Shown: positions 25,400 to 34,399, counted from the stretch's first letter. The stretch: DNA of 49,431 nt from Sphingomonadales bacterium (GCA_006226685.1 SBGG01000012.1:1-49431), one strand, 5' to 3'. Made by a program: numbers and translations. Notes: generated by a model not told the origin, from the sequence alone.

Positions 25400-26091
25400 A
25401 CATCATTCTGAAAAACGGCATCGCGGCTATGGCCGTCGCGGCAATGGCGGCCATTTCGGCCCCTGTCAGCGCCCAGCTTTACTTTGCGGAGCCCAATCTC
25501 TCGACGCCGCCGGTCACCGGCACTGAACCCGAACTGGCGCTGAACCTGCCCGGTGCGACGGCGACGGAATTGCGCGCAGGCCTGATCTGGCATCTGCGCG
25601 TCGCGATGAACATCGCCGCATTGCAGTGTGATTTCGAACCCAGTCTGCTGACGGTCAGCAATTATAATGCAACGCTCGCCCATCATAAATCCGAACTGAG
25701 TGGCGCCTACAACGCACTGGAAGGATATTTTCAGCGCACCGCCGGCAAAGGCAGGGTCGGACAGCGGGCGCTCGACCGGTATAACACCACCGTTTACTCC
25801 TCCTTCTCGACCGTCCATGCGCAGCGCGATTTCTGCAATGTGATGGGGAAGATCGGACGCGAGGCAATCTTCGCCGACCGCGGCACATTCTACAAAATCG
25901 CGCAAAATCACATGGGAGAAGTGCATAAGGCACTGGTCCCCACGGGCGAGCAATATTTCACCAACCCCGGTTATAATTACAAGGCAGCCCTGCCGCTCTT
26001 CACCAAAAATTGCTGGAAGAAGGACAGGCTGAACACAAGTTGCGAGACGGCATGGCGCGAATACGCCGCCAAGCAGGTCCAGCATCCCTGA
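25396..26091 (+). CDS. Exported hypothetical protein, 231 residues
   Basis: A signal peptide (1 to about 26, SAPVSA then Q) predicts periplasmic location. The mature protein is largely helical, with WHLRVAMNIAALQCDF, SNYNATLAHHKSELSGAYNALEGYF and ARDFCNVMG-like sequence (AQRDFCNVMG). It ends in a cysteine pair region (NCWKKDRLNTSCETAW), suggesting disulfides. I associate this pattern with uncharacterised sphingomonad secreted proteins. It is translationally coupled to the upstream lipoprotein and may be its partner. Function is unknown. Confidence 0.7.
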   Translation: MNIILKNGIAAMAVAAMAAISAPVSAQLYFAEPNLSTPPVTGTEPELALNLPGATATELRAGLIWHLRVAMNIAALQCDFEPSLLTVSNYNATLAHHKSELSGAYNALEGYFQRTAGKGRVGQRALDRYNTTVYSSFSTVHAQRDFCNVMGKIGREAIFADRGTFYKIAQNHMGEVHKALVPTGEQYFTNPGYNYKAALPLFTKNCWKKDRLNTSCETAWREYAAKQVQHP

Positions 26092-26149
26092 ATAACGCCC
26101 CTGAACGGACGGGAGGCGCCTGCCCGCGCCTCCATCCGGCCATCTTCTG

Positions 26150-26189
26150 TTTTTCGTTTTTCCGATTACTTTTTCGTTTTTCCGATTAC
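26150..26189. repeat. Exact 20-bp tandem duplication
   Basis: TTTTTCGTTTTTCCGATTAC occurs twice in direct succession (26150-26169 and 26170-26189) in the gap between the exported-protein gene and queE. The T-rich unit could act as a plus-strand terminator tail. Confidence 0.9.
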
Positions 26190-26304
26190 AGGGTCCGGTC
26201 ACGGGGGATAACGGCGCCCCCTTCCCTTCCGGCGCAGCGACATTGAACCAGTCGCCCCACCTCTCGCTTATGCTACTTTCCCGGTGCGCACGAAGCTTCC
26301 GCCC

Positions 26305-26327
26305 GGCCTGAAACGCTATTTCAGGCC
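26305..26327 (-). terminator. Hairpin spanning the queE stop codon
   Basis: GGCCTGAAA (26305-26313) pairs perfectly with TTTCAGGCC (26319-26327). The queE stop TAG lies in the loop, so the last three codons form one arm. No T tract follows on the minus strand. Confidence 0.5.
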
Positions 26328-26963
26328 AAGCAGCTTGTGCGTCTGCAGGCTGAGGCGCCAGCGCGGATGCGCCAGTATCCGGTCGACACAGGCCTGACGA
26401 TGATCCTTCCCCGCCGGATCATCCAGCGGCTGGAGCAGAAAATGGGTGAAGTCCCAGTCGCCCATGTCCTCAAAACCCTGTCCGGGAAGAGGTTCTTCCG
26501 GTTGCGGCCAAACCAGCTTCAGTTCGTCACCGGACCGCTGCACCACCTCGCTTCCCGCCTTGGGGCTGATGCAGACCCAGTCGATACCGGGATGGGCCGG
26601 GAGCGTCCCGTTGCTTTCGATCGCAATCTCGAACCCGGCGCCGTGTAGAGCATCGATCAGCGCATCATCGACCTGCAACATCGGCTCGCCGCCGGTCAGC
26701 ACGACGTAACGCTCCTCGATCCCCTCGCCCCAAAGATGCGCCACCTGCTCCGCCAGAACTGCCGCAGACGCAAATTTACCGCCATTTTCGCCGTCCGTGC
26801 CGACAAAATCGGTATCGCAGAAACGGCAGACGGCGCGCTCGCGATCCTGCTCCCGCCCGGTCCATAAATTGCATCCGGTAAAGCGCAGAAAAACGGCCCG
26901 GCGCCCGGTCCGCACGCCTTCGCCCTGAAGCGTCAGGAACATCTCCTTGACAGCATAGCCCAT
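26316..26963 (-). CDS. queE: 7-carboxy-7-deazaguanine synthase QueE
   Basis: This 215-residue radical-SAM enzyme forms the deazaguanine ring of queuosine precursors from carboxytetrahydropterin. Its cluster motif is the extended form C31-X14-C46-X2-C49 (CNLWTG...CRFCD), rather than the compact CX3CX2C of ordinary radical-SAM enzymes. Other marks are TLQGEG, LTGGEPMLQ, ESNGT and CISPK. It lies 12 bp downstream of queC on the same strand. queD and queF are not in the window. Confidence 0.95.
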   Translation of the reverse strand: MGYAVKEMFLTLQGEGVRTGRRAVFLRFTGCNLWTGREQDRERAVCRFCDTDFVGTDGENGGKFASAAVLAEQVAHLWGEGIEERYVVLTGGEPMLQVDDALIDALHGAGFEIAIESNGTLPAHPGIDWVCISPKAGSEVVQRSGDELKLVWPQPEEPLPGQGFEDMGDWDFTHFLLQPLDDPAGKDHRQACVDRILAHPRWRLSLQTHKLLGLK

Positions 26964-26975
26964 AACAATCGTCTT

Positions 26976-27689
26976 TCAGGCGTAAACCGTCGGGTCGGGT
27001 AGCCCCGCCTCGACAAAGCCCTTGGCGCGCAGGCGGCAGGCGTCGCACTGCCCGCAATGCTTGCCGTCAGGCGTCGGATCATAGCAGGACCAGCTCAGCC
27101 CGGCATCCAGCCCGAGCCGAGCCGCCTCTCGCGCGATGTCCGCCTTCGTCATGAACTGCAACGGTGTATTAATCCGCACACCATGGCCCTCGACACCCGC
27201 CTTGGTCGCCAGATTGGCCATGGCCTGAAAAGCCGCGATAAACTCCGCCCGGCAGTCGGGATAGCCCGAATAATCCAGCGCGTTGACGCCAATGAAAATA
27301 TCCCGTGCGCCGACAACCTCGGCAAATCCAAGGGTCAGCGACAGGAATATAGTATTGCGCGCGGGCACATAGGTGACGGGAATGCCGCCCTCCCCGCTCG
27401 CACCAGTCCCATCCTTGGGCACGGCGATGTCACTTGCCGTCAGCGCCGATCCGCCAAAGGCGGTCAGGTCGAGCGGCAACACGACATGACGCTCGACGCC
27501 CAGCGAGGCCGCGATCCTGCGTGCGCAATCCAGTTCGATGCGATGGCGCTGATTATAATCGATGGTAAGCGCGAACAGGCGCATTCCCTGCTCGCGCGCC
27601 ATGGCTGCTGCGGTAAAACTGTCGAGGCCCCCGGAGAGCAGCACTACCGCTTTCCGGCCCTCTTCAATCTTGTCGGAAGTGTGGGTCAT
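26976..27689 (-). CDS. queC: 7-cyano-7-deazaguanine synthase QueC
   Basis: This 237-residue ATP-dependent enzyme turns the QueE product into preQ0. The PP-loop SGGLDS is at residues 19-24, TIDYNQRH follows, and the C-terminal zinc site is in SWSCYDP...[15 protein letters not shown]. Family length is normal. It is first in a queC-queE pair for queuosine (tRNA wobble modification). The upstream neighbour on the same strand is 43 bp further along and functionally unrelated. Confidence 0.96.
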   Translation of the reverse strand: MTHTSDKIEEGRKAVVLLSGGLDSFTAAAMAREQGMRLFALTIDYNQRHRIELDCARRIAASLGVERHVVLPLDLTAFGGSALTASDIAVPKDGTGASGEGGIPVTYVPARNTIFLSLTLGFAEVVGARDIFIGVNALDYSGYPDCRAEFIAAFQAMANLATKAGVEGHGVRINTPLQFMTKADIAREAARLGLDAGLSWSCYDPTPDGKHCGQCDACRLRAKGFVEAGLPDPTVYA

Positions 27690-27732
27690 AAGCGCGCGCT
27701 AAACCCATAAGGCCCGACACGCAAGCCGGTGA

Positions 27733-28218
27733 TCAGCGGCACCCACCGACCCAGCGCCCTTCCAGCGCCAGCGAAAAGGGAGCGCCATCGGCAATACCCT
27801 GAGTCTGGATCTGAACGAGACGGGATGTCTCGACCCGCAAGTCGGTACGCCCCGTGCCGCCATCCTCGCATTGATAGGTCACCGCGCCCCGTCCGGGATT
27901 ATCCATGACCACGAAATTCCGGCACCGAAGCCCGCTATGACGGACCTGCATGAGCTGCGCTGGATCACGCACGCACAGGCGCGCCACCGGGGGCGACGCG
28001 CGCCTGGAATTACGGTCCCGCAACTCCCACAGTCCCCGTTCTATCCCTTCCAGCGCCCGCATCGGCGGCGGGCCGGGCCGCCCATGAGGCGGTGGCGGCG
28101 GGCCTTCATGGGGGGGGACTGCAACGGCAGGCACCATGATACAACTTAAGAAAAACGCGCCAGTCCCCACGATCCAGATCGGGGGATGCCGCCATGGCTT
28201 CCACATATCAACCAACAT
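27733..28218 (-). CDS. Exported hypothetical protein (DUF3617-like)
   Basis: From ATG 28218 the product is about 161 residues: a hydrophobic signal segment (WIVGTGAFFLSCIMVPAVA), a proline-rich linker (PPPPPHGRPGPPP), and a domain with paired cysteines (RLCV, LRCRNF, YQCEDGG, GGC). The ending LVQIQTQGIADGAPFSLALEGRWVGGC resembles the DUF3617 group of periplasmic proteins. The frame extends to 28428 but upstream codons look non-coding. Function is unknown. An exported proline-rich protein at 12339-12845 is similar in style only. Confidence 0.6.
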   Translation of the reverse strand: MLVDMWKPWRHPPIWIVGTGAFFLSCIMVPAVAVPPHEGPPPPPHGRPGPPPMRALEGIERGLWELRDRNSRRASPPVARLCVRDPAQLMQVRHSGLRCRNFVVMDNPGRGAVTYQCEDGGTGRTDLRVETSRLVQIQTQGIADGAPFSLALEGRWVGGCR

Positions 28219-28373
28219 CCCGCACCGCCGCCGGCTCCATTGAGTCCGACGATCACTCACGCCCCAGAATTTCCTACTATCAGCAAATTGCGGCAAAATC
28301 ACGATGAAGCGGTCAATATCCGGGCCCGGCGACCGATAAGGGGCAAAACCGGCAGCCCAGACTCCCTCTCGCG

Positions 28374-29312
28374 TCAGTTGGCGAGACTGGCAAGATGGAT
28401 CGGAAAGATGCGTGAGCAGAACGCGCAATCGACATTGATGGTGCCCGCTTCATCCGCCATCTCGCTGCGCTCTCCTGCCGGAAAGCGGGCCAGCACATCG
28501 CGAATATGAGCCTCGTCACATCGGCAGCCACGCGACAGCGCGCTGGCATCATTGACGCGGATTTCCTCTTCCTCATGGAAAAGACGCCAGATCAGCTCAT
28601 CAAGGCCGAGCCTCTCGTCGGTCAGTTCTTCACCGCGCACCGTATGAGCCAGCGCCTGTACATGTTCCCACTCGGGATGGTCGTGCCGCACATGCAACCG
28701 CTCACGCCCGACCTCGCCCTCCGGCAAGTGCTGGATCAATATACCGCCGGCAAGGCAACCGCCATCCTCGCCGTGACGAATGTCGATCCGCACCATACTC
28801 GGTATCTGCTCCGACTGGAAGAAATAATGCTCGACCGCCGCGCCGAGCCCTTCGCCTTCCAGCGGCACAATGCCCTGATAGCGCTGTGCCTCGGCCCCCG
28901 CAGTTGCCGCCTGATCGATGGTGATGGCAAGATACCCCTTGCCGAACAGGCCAAACAGGGTCGGATCGCTCCCCTGCTCGACCAACCGGTCGGCATCGAA
29001 CTGCACATAACCGCGCAATGCCCCGCCTTCCGGCGACGCCTTGTAATCGGCGACCAGCAGGCTGACCGCGCCCGCCTCCGTTTGCGCCTGCAACGTCAAT
29101 TGCCCGGTATCATCCTTCAACGTGCTGCCGAGCAGGGCCGCGATAACCAGCGCCTCGCCCAGCAGCCGCTCGATCACCGGCGGATAGGCATGGGCGGAGA
29201 GCACCTCGTCCAGCACCGGGCCCAGCCGGGCCACCCGCCCGCGCACATTGCGCGACGGAATGGTGAAACCCAATGCCCGGTCAACCCGGCCCAGTTCATG
29301 CTGCTCGTTCAC
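28374..29312 (-). CDS. hslO: Redox-regulated chaperone Hsp33
   Basis: This 312-residue cytosolic holdase is activated by oxidation and unfolding. The zinc/redox centre is intact: C263 and C265 in RGCRCDEAH, and C296 and C299 in VDCAFCS. The N-terminal domain contains ALLGSTLKDDTGQLTLQ and the central GYLAITID. It lies about 110 bp downstream of argF on the same strand; whether it shares the arg transcript is not clear. Confidence 0.95.
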   Translation of the reverse strand: MNEQHELGRVDRALGFTIPSRNVRGRVARLGPVLDEVLSAHAYPPVIERLLGEALVIAALLGSTLKDDTGQLTLQAQTEAGAVSLLVADYKASPEGGALRGYVQFDADRLVEQGSDPTLFGLFGKGYLAITIDQAATAGAEAQRYQGIVPLEGEGLGAAVEHYFFQSEQIPSMVRIDIRHGEDGGCLAGGILIQHLPEGEVGRERLHVRHDHPEWEHVQALAHTVRGEELTDERLGLDELIWRLFHEEEEIRVNDASALSRGCRCDEAHIRDVLARFPAGERSEMADEAGTINVDCAFCSRIFPIHLASLAN

Positions 29313-29423
29313 TCTGCTGTCCCTTGTCGTCTCAGCCCGGTCGTCTCGGCCTGCGGCCGTCCGCTCTCTCAGATGGGACCGCCGCCGCCCGAAAACAACC
29401 GGGCGCGGTGCCGACCGCCCCGC

Positions 29424-30350
29424 TTACAACTTGCCGAGCGCCCAGAGCAGCACGGATTTCTGGGCATGGATACGGTTTTCCGCCTCATCCCAGATGACCG
29501 ATTGCGGACCGTCAATCACCGCATCCACCACTTCCTCGCCACGATGGGCAGGCAGGCAATGGAGGAATTTGGCGCCCGGTTTCGCCTGCGCCATCAAATC
29601 CGGCGTGACCTGATAAGGCATCATCGCTGCGAGCTTCGCCTCGGCATGATCCTGCCCCATAGAGATCCAGGTATCGGTCACGACCACATCGGCCCCGCGC
29701 GCCGCTGCCACCGGATCGCGGGTCAGGGTGACGGTCGCCCCCAGCTTCCCGGCCTCGACGGCGAAGGACGGATCGGGATCATAGCCCTCCGGGCACCCCA
29801 TCCGGACATCGAACTTCATCAGCCCGGCCGCCTCGATGATCGAATGCAGCACATTATTGCCGTCGCCGAGCCAGGCCCACTGGCTGCCGGGCAGAGCGAC
29901 GCCATGTTCTACCACGGTCAACAGATCGGCCATGATCTGGCACGGATGCGACAGGTCGGTAAGCCCGTTGACGACCGGCACCGTCGCATGATGTGCCATT
30001 TCCTCGATCTTCGCATGATCGTCGGTACGGATCATGATCGCATCGCACATGCGCGAGAGAACGCGCGCGGTATCCGCGATCGTCTCGCCTCGGCCAAGCT
30101 GCGACGTGCCGCCATCAAGGATCAGCGCGCTGCCGCCCAGCTGGCGCATGGCCATGTCGAACGAAACACGGGTGCGGGTCGAGTTCTTCTCGAAGATCAT
30201 GGCCAGCACATGACCGGCCAGCGGCGCATCGGCATCGGCCGCGCCCCGGGGTTTCCCGGCGCGCGCCGCCTTGCGGTCGATCGCATCGTTCAGCATCGCG
30301 GCGATCGCGTCGCCACCGGCATCGGACAGGTTCAGAAAATGGCGGTTCAT
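29424..30350 (-). CDS. argF: Ornithine carbamoyltransferase
   Basis: This 308-residue enzyme makes citrulline from ornithine and carbamoyl phosphate in arginine synthesis. It contains the carbamoyl-phosphate site STRTRVSF, the HPCQ motif and the ornithine/catalytic loop [14 protein letters not shown] 30350 has AGAGG upstream and begins [10 protein letters not shown], which fits homologues; the frame to 30440 overlaps argD and is rejected. It lies 13 bp after argD, so they form an argD-argF operon. Confidence 0.96.
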   Translation of the reverse strand: MNRHFLNLSDAGGDAIAAMLNDAIDRKAARAGKPRGAADADAPLAGHVLAMIFEKNSTRTRVSFDMAMRQLGGSALILDGGTSQLGRGETIADTARVLSRMCDAIMIRTDDHAKIEEMAHHATVPVVNGLTDLSHPCQIMADLLTVVEHGVALPGSQWAWLGDGNNVLHSIIEAAGLMKFDVRMGCPEGYDPDPSFAVEAGKLGATVTLTRDPVAAARGADVVVTDTWISMGQDHAEAKLAAMMPYQVTPDLMAQAKPGAKFLHCLPAHRGEEVVDAVIDGPQSVIWDEAENRIHAQKSVLLWALGKL

Positions 30351-30363
30351 GGCCTCTTCTTCC

Positions 30364-31554
30364 TTAACCGGCGGCAGGCGGAACATAGTCCCGCGCGGCC
30401 GCAGAGAGCTTTTGCAGGCATTCGGCGATATGATCCTCACCGATCACCAGCGGCGGCAGGATGCGCACCACATTGTCGCCCGCGCCGACGGACAGCAGGC
30501 CGTGATTGTCACGCAGATGAGCGACAAAAGCGCGACTGTCGCTCTTGAGCCTGAGGCCCAGCATCAGGCCCATGCCCCGCACGCTGTCGAACAATTCGTC
30601 ATGATTGGGGATGAGCTGCTCCAGGCCCGCACGGAGCCGCTCGCCCATTGCGCGCACATTGGCGAGGAAATCCTCGTCATTGATGATGTCCCAGACGGTC
30701 GTGCCGACCGCCATTGCCAGCGGATTGCCGCCATAGGTCGATCCATGGGTGCCGAACACCATGCCCTTGGCTGCCTCCTCGGTGGCGAGGCAGGCGCCGA
30801 GCGGGAAGCCCGCGCCGATGCCCTTGGCAACCGACATGATGTCGGGCGTCACGCCATAATGTTCATGCGCGAACAGCAGGCCGGTGCGCCCCATGCCGCA
30901 CTGCACCTCGTCGAGAATCAGCAACAGCCCCTGCTCATCACACAGGCGGCGCAATCCCTTCAGAAATTCCGGCGTCGCGGGCATCAGTCCGCCCTCGCCC
31001 TGCACCGTTTCAAGCAGGAAACCGGCGGTATTGTCATCGACGGCGGCGGTTGCCGCCTCCAGGTCGTTGAACGCCACCACCTCGAAACCGGGCAGCAAAG
31101 GTTCGAACCCGTCACGCATTTTCGGCTGATTGGTAGCCGAAATGGTGCCCAGCGTCCGCCCGTGAAAAGCGTTGGAAAAAGCAATGATCTTGTGCCGGTG
31201 GGGCGCATTGTTCGCATAATGATAGCGCCGCGCCGTCTTGATCGCGCATTCGACCGCCTCCGCGCCCGAATTGGTGAAGAACACCGTATCGGCAAAGGTG
31301 GAATCGACGATCATCTGCGCGAATTTCTCGCCCATCGGACTGCCGTAAAGGTTCGACGTGTGCATCAGCGTCGCCGCCTGGTCGGCAATAGTCTGAACAA
31401 CGCGCGGATCGCCATGGCCCAGCGCGTTGACGGCGATGCCGCTGGCGAAATCGAGATAGCGCTCGCCGCGCTCACCGATCAGATAACATCCCTCGCCTCG
31501 CACGGGACGCACACCGCACCGGGGGTAAACGGGCATGAGCGGCGTGATCGACAT
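30364..31554 (-). CDS. argD: Acetylornithine/succinyl-diaminopimelate aminotransferase
   Basis: This 396-residue PLP enzyme converts N-acetylglutamate semialdehyde to N-acetylornithine. Conserved stretches are [47 protein letters not shown] sequence, [14 protein letters not shown], and the PLP lysine in [19 protein letters not shown] 31554 gives the normal start; upstream codons to 31677 look non-coding. It is first gene of the argD-argF pair. Confidence 0.95.
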   Translation of the reverse strand: MSITPLMPVYPRCGVRPVRGEGCYLIGERGERYLDFASGIAVNALGHGDPRVVQTIADQAATLMHTSNLYGSPMGEKFAQMIVDSTFADTVFFTNSGAEAVECAIKTARRYHYANNAPHRHKIIAFSNAFHGRTLGTISATNQPKMRDGFEPLLPGFEVVAFNDLEAATAAVDDNTAGFLLETVQGEGGLMPATPEFLKGLRRLCDEQGLLLILDEVQCGMGRTGLLFAHEHYGVTPDIMSVAKGIGAGFPLGACLATEEAAKGMVFGTHGSTYGGNPLAMAVGTTVWDIINDEDFLANVRAMGERLRAGLEQLIPNHDELFDSVRGMGLMLGLRLKSDSRAFVAHLRDNHGLLSVGAGDNVVRILPPLVIGEDHIAECLQKLSAAARDYVPPAAG

Positions 31555-31620
31555 GAGCTTCCCTTTCGTCCGGGCCAATAAGGCCAGTGAGCATATCCGC
31601 GCGAACTCCGCGCAAAACGC

Positions 31621-31646
31621 AAAAAGGCGACCCCCGCCGGGCCGCC
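31621..31646 (-). terminator. Terminator between the flagellar block and argD
   Basis: On the minus strand GGCGGCCC (31646-31639) pairs with GGGTCGCC (31633-31626), one mismatch, and is followed by TTTTT (31625-31621). It can end the fliD-fliS transcript before argD. Confidence 0.65.
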
Positions 31647-31714
31647 CTTCGCGAAGCGCGCCTATATCGCGCGCCACCCCTTTTCGTCAAGTTTCGGCCG
31701 GAACCAATGTCAGA

Positions 31715-31756
31715 GCCCCAAGATCCGAGCCCCAGTATCCGAACCCCAGTATCCAA
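31715..31756. repeat. Three 14-bp tandem repeats
   Basis: GCCCCAAGATCCGA, GCCCCAGTATCCGA and ACCCCAGTATCCAA follow one another without gaps in the non-coding gap between argD and fliS. Units 2 and 3 differ at two positions. Confidence 0.85.
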
Positions 31757-31820
31757 GCCGATGCCATGGCTATGACCGCAGGCGGACCAGCGCCAGCATG
31801 GCAAGCCGCCAAATGCCGGA

Positions 31821-32213
31821 TCAGCCGATGCTGTTCCACGCCTCGGCTATCTCCGCGATCAGCGCACGCGCGGCGCGAAGATCGGCGGAACCGCGATTTT
31901 CATAGGAAGCCAGCATCAGACGTCGCGTCTCGCGATAAATCTGCGCAAGGCTGATCGCTATGTCGCCACCCCGGTCGAAATCGAGGCTGGTATCCAGCGC
32001 ATGGAGAATGGAAATGCCACGGATATGCTTATCATCCGCCTTGTGCCGGTCCCCCTGATCGAGCGCCAGCGCGCAGGCATCCATCGCCAGCAACAGTTCG
32101 TCGAACAGGATCCTGACGAGGCCATGGGGGGACGCCCCCTCGATACGGCTGCCAGCATGAACGGCCGCATAACGCCTGGACGCAACGCCGGCAAATCCCG
32201 ATGCATGATACAT
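31821..32213 (-). CDS. fliS: Flagellin export chaperone FliS
   Basis: This 130-residue helical chaperone should bind the C-terminus of flagellin and keep it export-competent in the cytoplasm. The typical features are an N-terminal AxxRYAAV-like segment (SRRYAAVHAGSRIEGASPHGLVRILFDELLLAMDACALAL-type; key words ASPHGLV and LFDELL) and a DTSLDFDRGGDIA helix. It is the last gene of the flagellar block, 39 bp after fliD. Confidence 0.9.
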   Translation of the reverse strand: MYHASGFAGVASRRYAAVHAGSRIEGASPHGLVRILFDELLLAMDACALALDQGDRHKADDKHIRGISILHALDTSLDFDRGGDIAISLAQIYRETRRLMLASYENRGSADLRAARALIAEIAEAWNSIG

Positions 32214-32252
32214 TGCTCTGAAGACCTTATTCTATATATTTGATTTTATGTG

Positions 32253-33662
32253 TTAATTATCGCTGTTATTCCATGCGGAAATCTGTTGCTCCAGATAGCT
32301 CTGCGTGGCCTTGAACGCCGTCAGCCGGCTGTCCAGCGCCGAATAGATCGCACTGAGCCGCGTCTGATAATCCACCATGTCACGATCCAGCTTTTCGAGC
32401 TGATCGGCATAATCCTCCGCCAGCGCCTCATAACGATCCTGCGCCAGGCTGAGGACGCCATTATCGGCCTCCAGCGAGGTCTTGATATTTTCCACAGCCG
32501 CCGCAAGGCCAAGCGTGTCGGTCGTGCTGGTGGTAGGATTGATGAGCTGGGTGACGCCGGTCGGATCAGCATCGAACGCGGCCGCAAGCCTGTCGGAATC
32601 GAGCGACAGCGTACCGTCATTATTGGTCGAGATGCCGATATCGCTCAACGTCTTATAAGTACCCGAAGTCGCAAGCTGCGTCGTCGTCAGCTTTGAAAGC
32701 ATCGTCTTCATCTGGCGAATGCTCGAATCTCCGGCAAGGGCACCGGCATCGGTCGTACTGGTAGCCCCGGCGGTCGCGTCGTTAAGCGCGGACCGCAAGG
32801 TGTTATACGCGGTCACGAAATCATTGAGCAGATCGGTGATCGTGGAGGTCGGTTCATTCGTCGCCAACGTGACCGTGGTTCCCGGTGCGGCCTTGTTGAG
32901 GTCGATACGCAGAAAGGGGATCGCGTCCTTCACCACATTATCGGCATATTCCATCTCGACGCCGTCCAGCACGATGACCGCATTTTGCGCCGACTGGGTC
33001 TGCGTCATGGCGCCGCTGGTGCCGTCAAAGGTGAAACGTTCCAGATTGGCATCGGCGGTATCGGTTGCTTCCTTAGTCAGCGTGAAACCGTTGTCCGCTC
33101 CCGTTTGCCCCTTGAGGACGAGGCGCGATCCGCTAGCGTCAGTCATCACCGTTGCAGTAACCCCGGAATTGGTCGCGTTGATCCCCTGCGCCATGCCGGA
33201 AAGATTGTCGTTCGAGCTGTCGATCGCGATCGTGTAACTGCCCGAAGCGGTCGTCAGCGTCAGCGTGCCCTGCCCCACGGCTTCCGTCGCACTCGCCAGT
33301 GTGGTCGATTTCAGGACCTGCGCCTGGGCAAGTTGCTTAACCTCGATCTGTGCGGGAAGGCCGGTGGGCGTGCCTCCGGTTAATGTGCTGACCGATGCGA
33401 TGCTGGTATCGCTGGAGGCGGGCTGCCCGGAATAGGCGGTATCCTGCAATATGCTGGTCAGCGTGCTGGAAAAGGTATCGAGCGAGCTGATCGCCGACGC
33501 CATCGCGGAAATGCGCGTATTGTTGAGCGTCTGCTTGCCCGTGATCAACGTCTCCTTGGGATCGCGAACCGCGGAAACCAGCGAGGAAACCAGAGACGTC
33601 GTATTGATGCCGGAACCGGTGCCCAGGGCGCTGATGATAGTGCTGCCGATGCTCGATGTCAT
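32253..33662 (-). CDS. fliD: Flagellar filament cap protein FliD (HAP2)
   Basis: This 469-residue cap protein sits at the filament tip and guides flagellin assembly. The N-terminal FliD domain has MTSSIGSTIISALGTGSGI, LVSSLVSAVRDPKE and LPAQIEVKQLAQAQVLKS. The C-terminal domain ends with a coiled segment (YEALAEDYADQLEKLDRDM...LTAFKATQSYLEQQI). ATG 33662 follows GGAAAGGGA and replaces the frame from 33779. A sigma-28-like promoter and two inverted-repeat motifs lie directly upstream, so fliD-fliS probably form a late unit. Confidence 0.94.
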   Translation of the reverse strand: MTSSIGSTIISALGTGSGINTTSLVSSLVSAVRDPKETLITGKQTLNNTRISAMASAISSLDTFSSTLTSILQDTAYSGQPASSDTSIASVSTLTGGTPTGLPAQIEVKQLAQAQVLKSTTLASATEAVGQGTLTLTTASGSYTIAIDSSNDNLSGMAQGINATNSGVTATVMTDASGSRLVLKGQTGADNGFTLTKEATDTADANLERFTFDGTSGAMTQTQSAQNAVIVLDGVEMEYADNVVKDAIPFLRIDLNKAAPGTTVTLATNEPTSTITDLLNDFVTAYNTLRSALNDATAGATSTTDAGALAGDSSIRQMKTMLSKLTTTQLATSGTYKTLSDIGISTNNDGTLSLDSDRLAAAFDADPTGVTQLINPTTSTTDTLGLAAAVENIKTSLEADNGVLSLAQDRYEALAEDYADQLEKLDRDMVDYQTRLSAIYSALDSRLTAFKATQSYLEQQISAWNNSDN

Positions 33663-33684
33663 GGTCGTTCCCTTTCCGAATTCC

Positions 33685-33711
33685 AGAACGACCGCTACCA
33701 GCCAAAGTTTA
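33685..33711 (-). promoter_or_regulatory. Sigma-28-like promoter of fliD
   Basis: On the minus strand TAAACTTT (33711-33704) is followed after 11 nt by GTCGTTCT (33692-33685). The consensus is TAAAGTTT-N11-GCCGATAA; the -35 part matches 7 of 8 and the -10 part 4 of 8. Transcription would begin about 15-20 nt before the start codon. Confidence 0.45.
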
Positions 33712-33730
33712 ACAAAGCCGTGAGATTGTT

Positions 33731-33766
33731 CGGCAATTTTCTGCCGCACGCGGCAAAAAAACGCCG
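33731..33766. promoter_or_regulatory. Two 16-bp inverted-repeat sites upstream of fliD
   Basis: CGGCAATTTTCTGCCG (33731-33746) and CGGCAAAAAAACGCCG (33751-33766) start 20 bp apart, two helical turns. Arms CGGCA/TGCCG and CGGC/GCCG are perfect. Near-identical sites lie upstream of fliC and the activator gene. They are candidate binding sites for the encoded FlbD-like activator, resembling from memory the Caulobacter ftr elements. Confidence 0.6.
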
Positions 33767-33857
33767 GATACCGCCGCAAAAGCGCCTGCGAACCCGAAGA
33801 AAAAGCGTTAAGACGGTGCGGTAAAGCCGGGCCGCCGCAGCGGCTTCAACGAAGCGT

Positions 33858-34313
33858 TCAGGCGACCTCGGCCATGATCTGGCTGACCGTTCCGGGGGCG
33901 ACATTGGCCTGCGCCGCCCGCGCCAGTTGCGCCTGAGCCGCCATGTCATGCGCCAGCTTCAGTGCCCGTTCGATCGATTCCGTGGTCGCGGGCAGGAGCG
34001 GGATGACGATGCCCGACCGGGGCAATATCGACGCAATCTCTGTATCGGCCTGCGCGACGGCACCGGTCGATCCACCGCTGTCGGTCAGTCTGGACAATAT
34101 TTCGGCGATGCGCGCCTGCACCCGCACATAATCGGCAACACTCGCCATATGCTCGCGACGGGCTTCTTCGCCGCCATCGGCACCAACGCCCGCGTCGCTC
34201 GCCGATCCTGCTGCCCTCGACGACGCGGTAACGGCCGTCACCGCAGGCACCGTCTGAACGGACACCGCGCGGTCAACAGCGGCGCTGTCGATTCGAGGCA
34301 CGAAACCATACAT
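33858..34313 (-). CDS. Unknown protein in the flagellar block, about 151 residues
   Basis: Between flhB and fliD lies a protein I do not recognise. It has an alanine/serine-rich, probably disordered N-terminal third and a central helix (SVADYVRVQARIAEILSRLTD). The C-terminal amphipathic stretch (ALKLAHDMAAQAQLARAAQANVAPGTVSQIMAEVA) recalls small YjfB-like motility proteins, but only weakly. It lacks a signal peptide. ATG 34313 is used; a TTG at 34355 would add 14 residues, and neither has a clear ribosome site. Location suggests a cytoplasmic or exported flagellar accessory role. Confidence 0.6.
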   Translation of the reverse strand: MYGFVPRIDSAAVDRAVSVQTVPAVTAVTASSRAAGSASDAGVGADGGEEARREHMASVADYVRVQARIAEILSRLTDSGGSTGAVAQADTEIASILPRSGIVIPLLPATTESIERALKLAHDMAAQAQLARAAQANVAPGTVSQIMAEVA

Positions 34314-34399
34314 GTAGTCGATTATCGACGATGGCCGTAAAGGCTTTGCGGACAAATGGACCTAAGTCCGCATTCACCATATTTGCCGGGAGATACCCG

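Noticed and set aside
26190..26225. AGGGTCCGGTCAC...GGCGCC as a repeat family A arm
   Set aside because: Agreement is limited to the first few bases and the GGCGCC; the ATTACTG core is absent.
28506..30548. 680-codon plus-strand open frame
   Set aside because: It is antisense to hslO and argF, which have full family motifs. High GC lengthens shadow frames.
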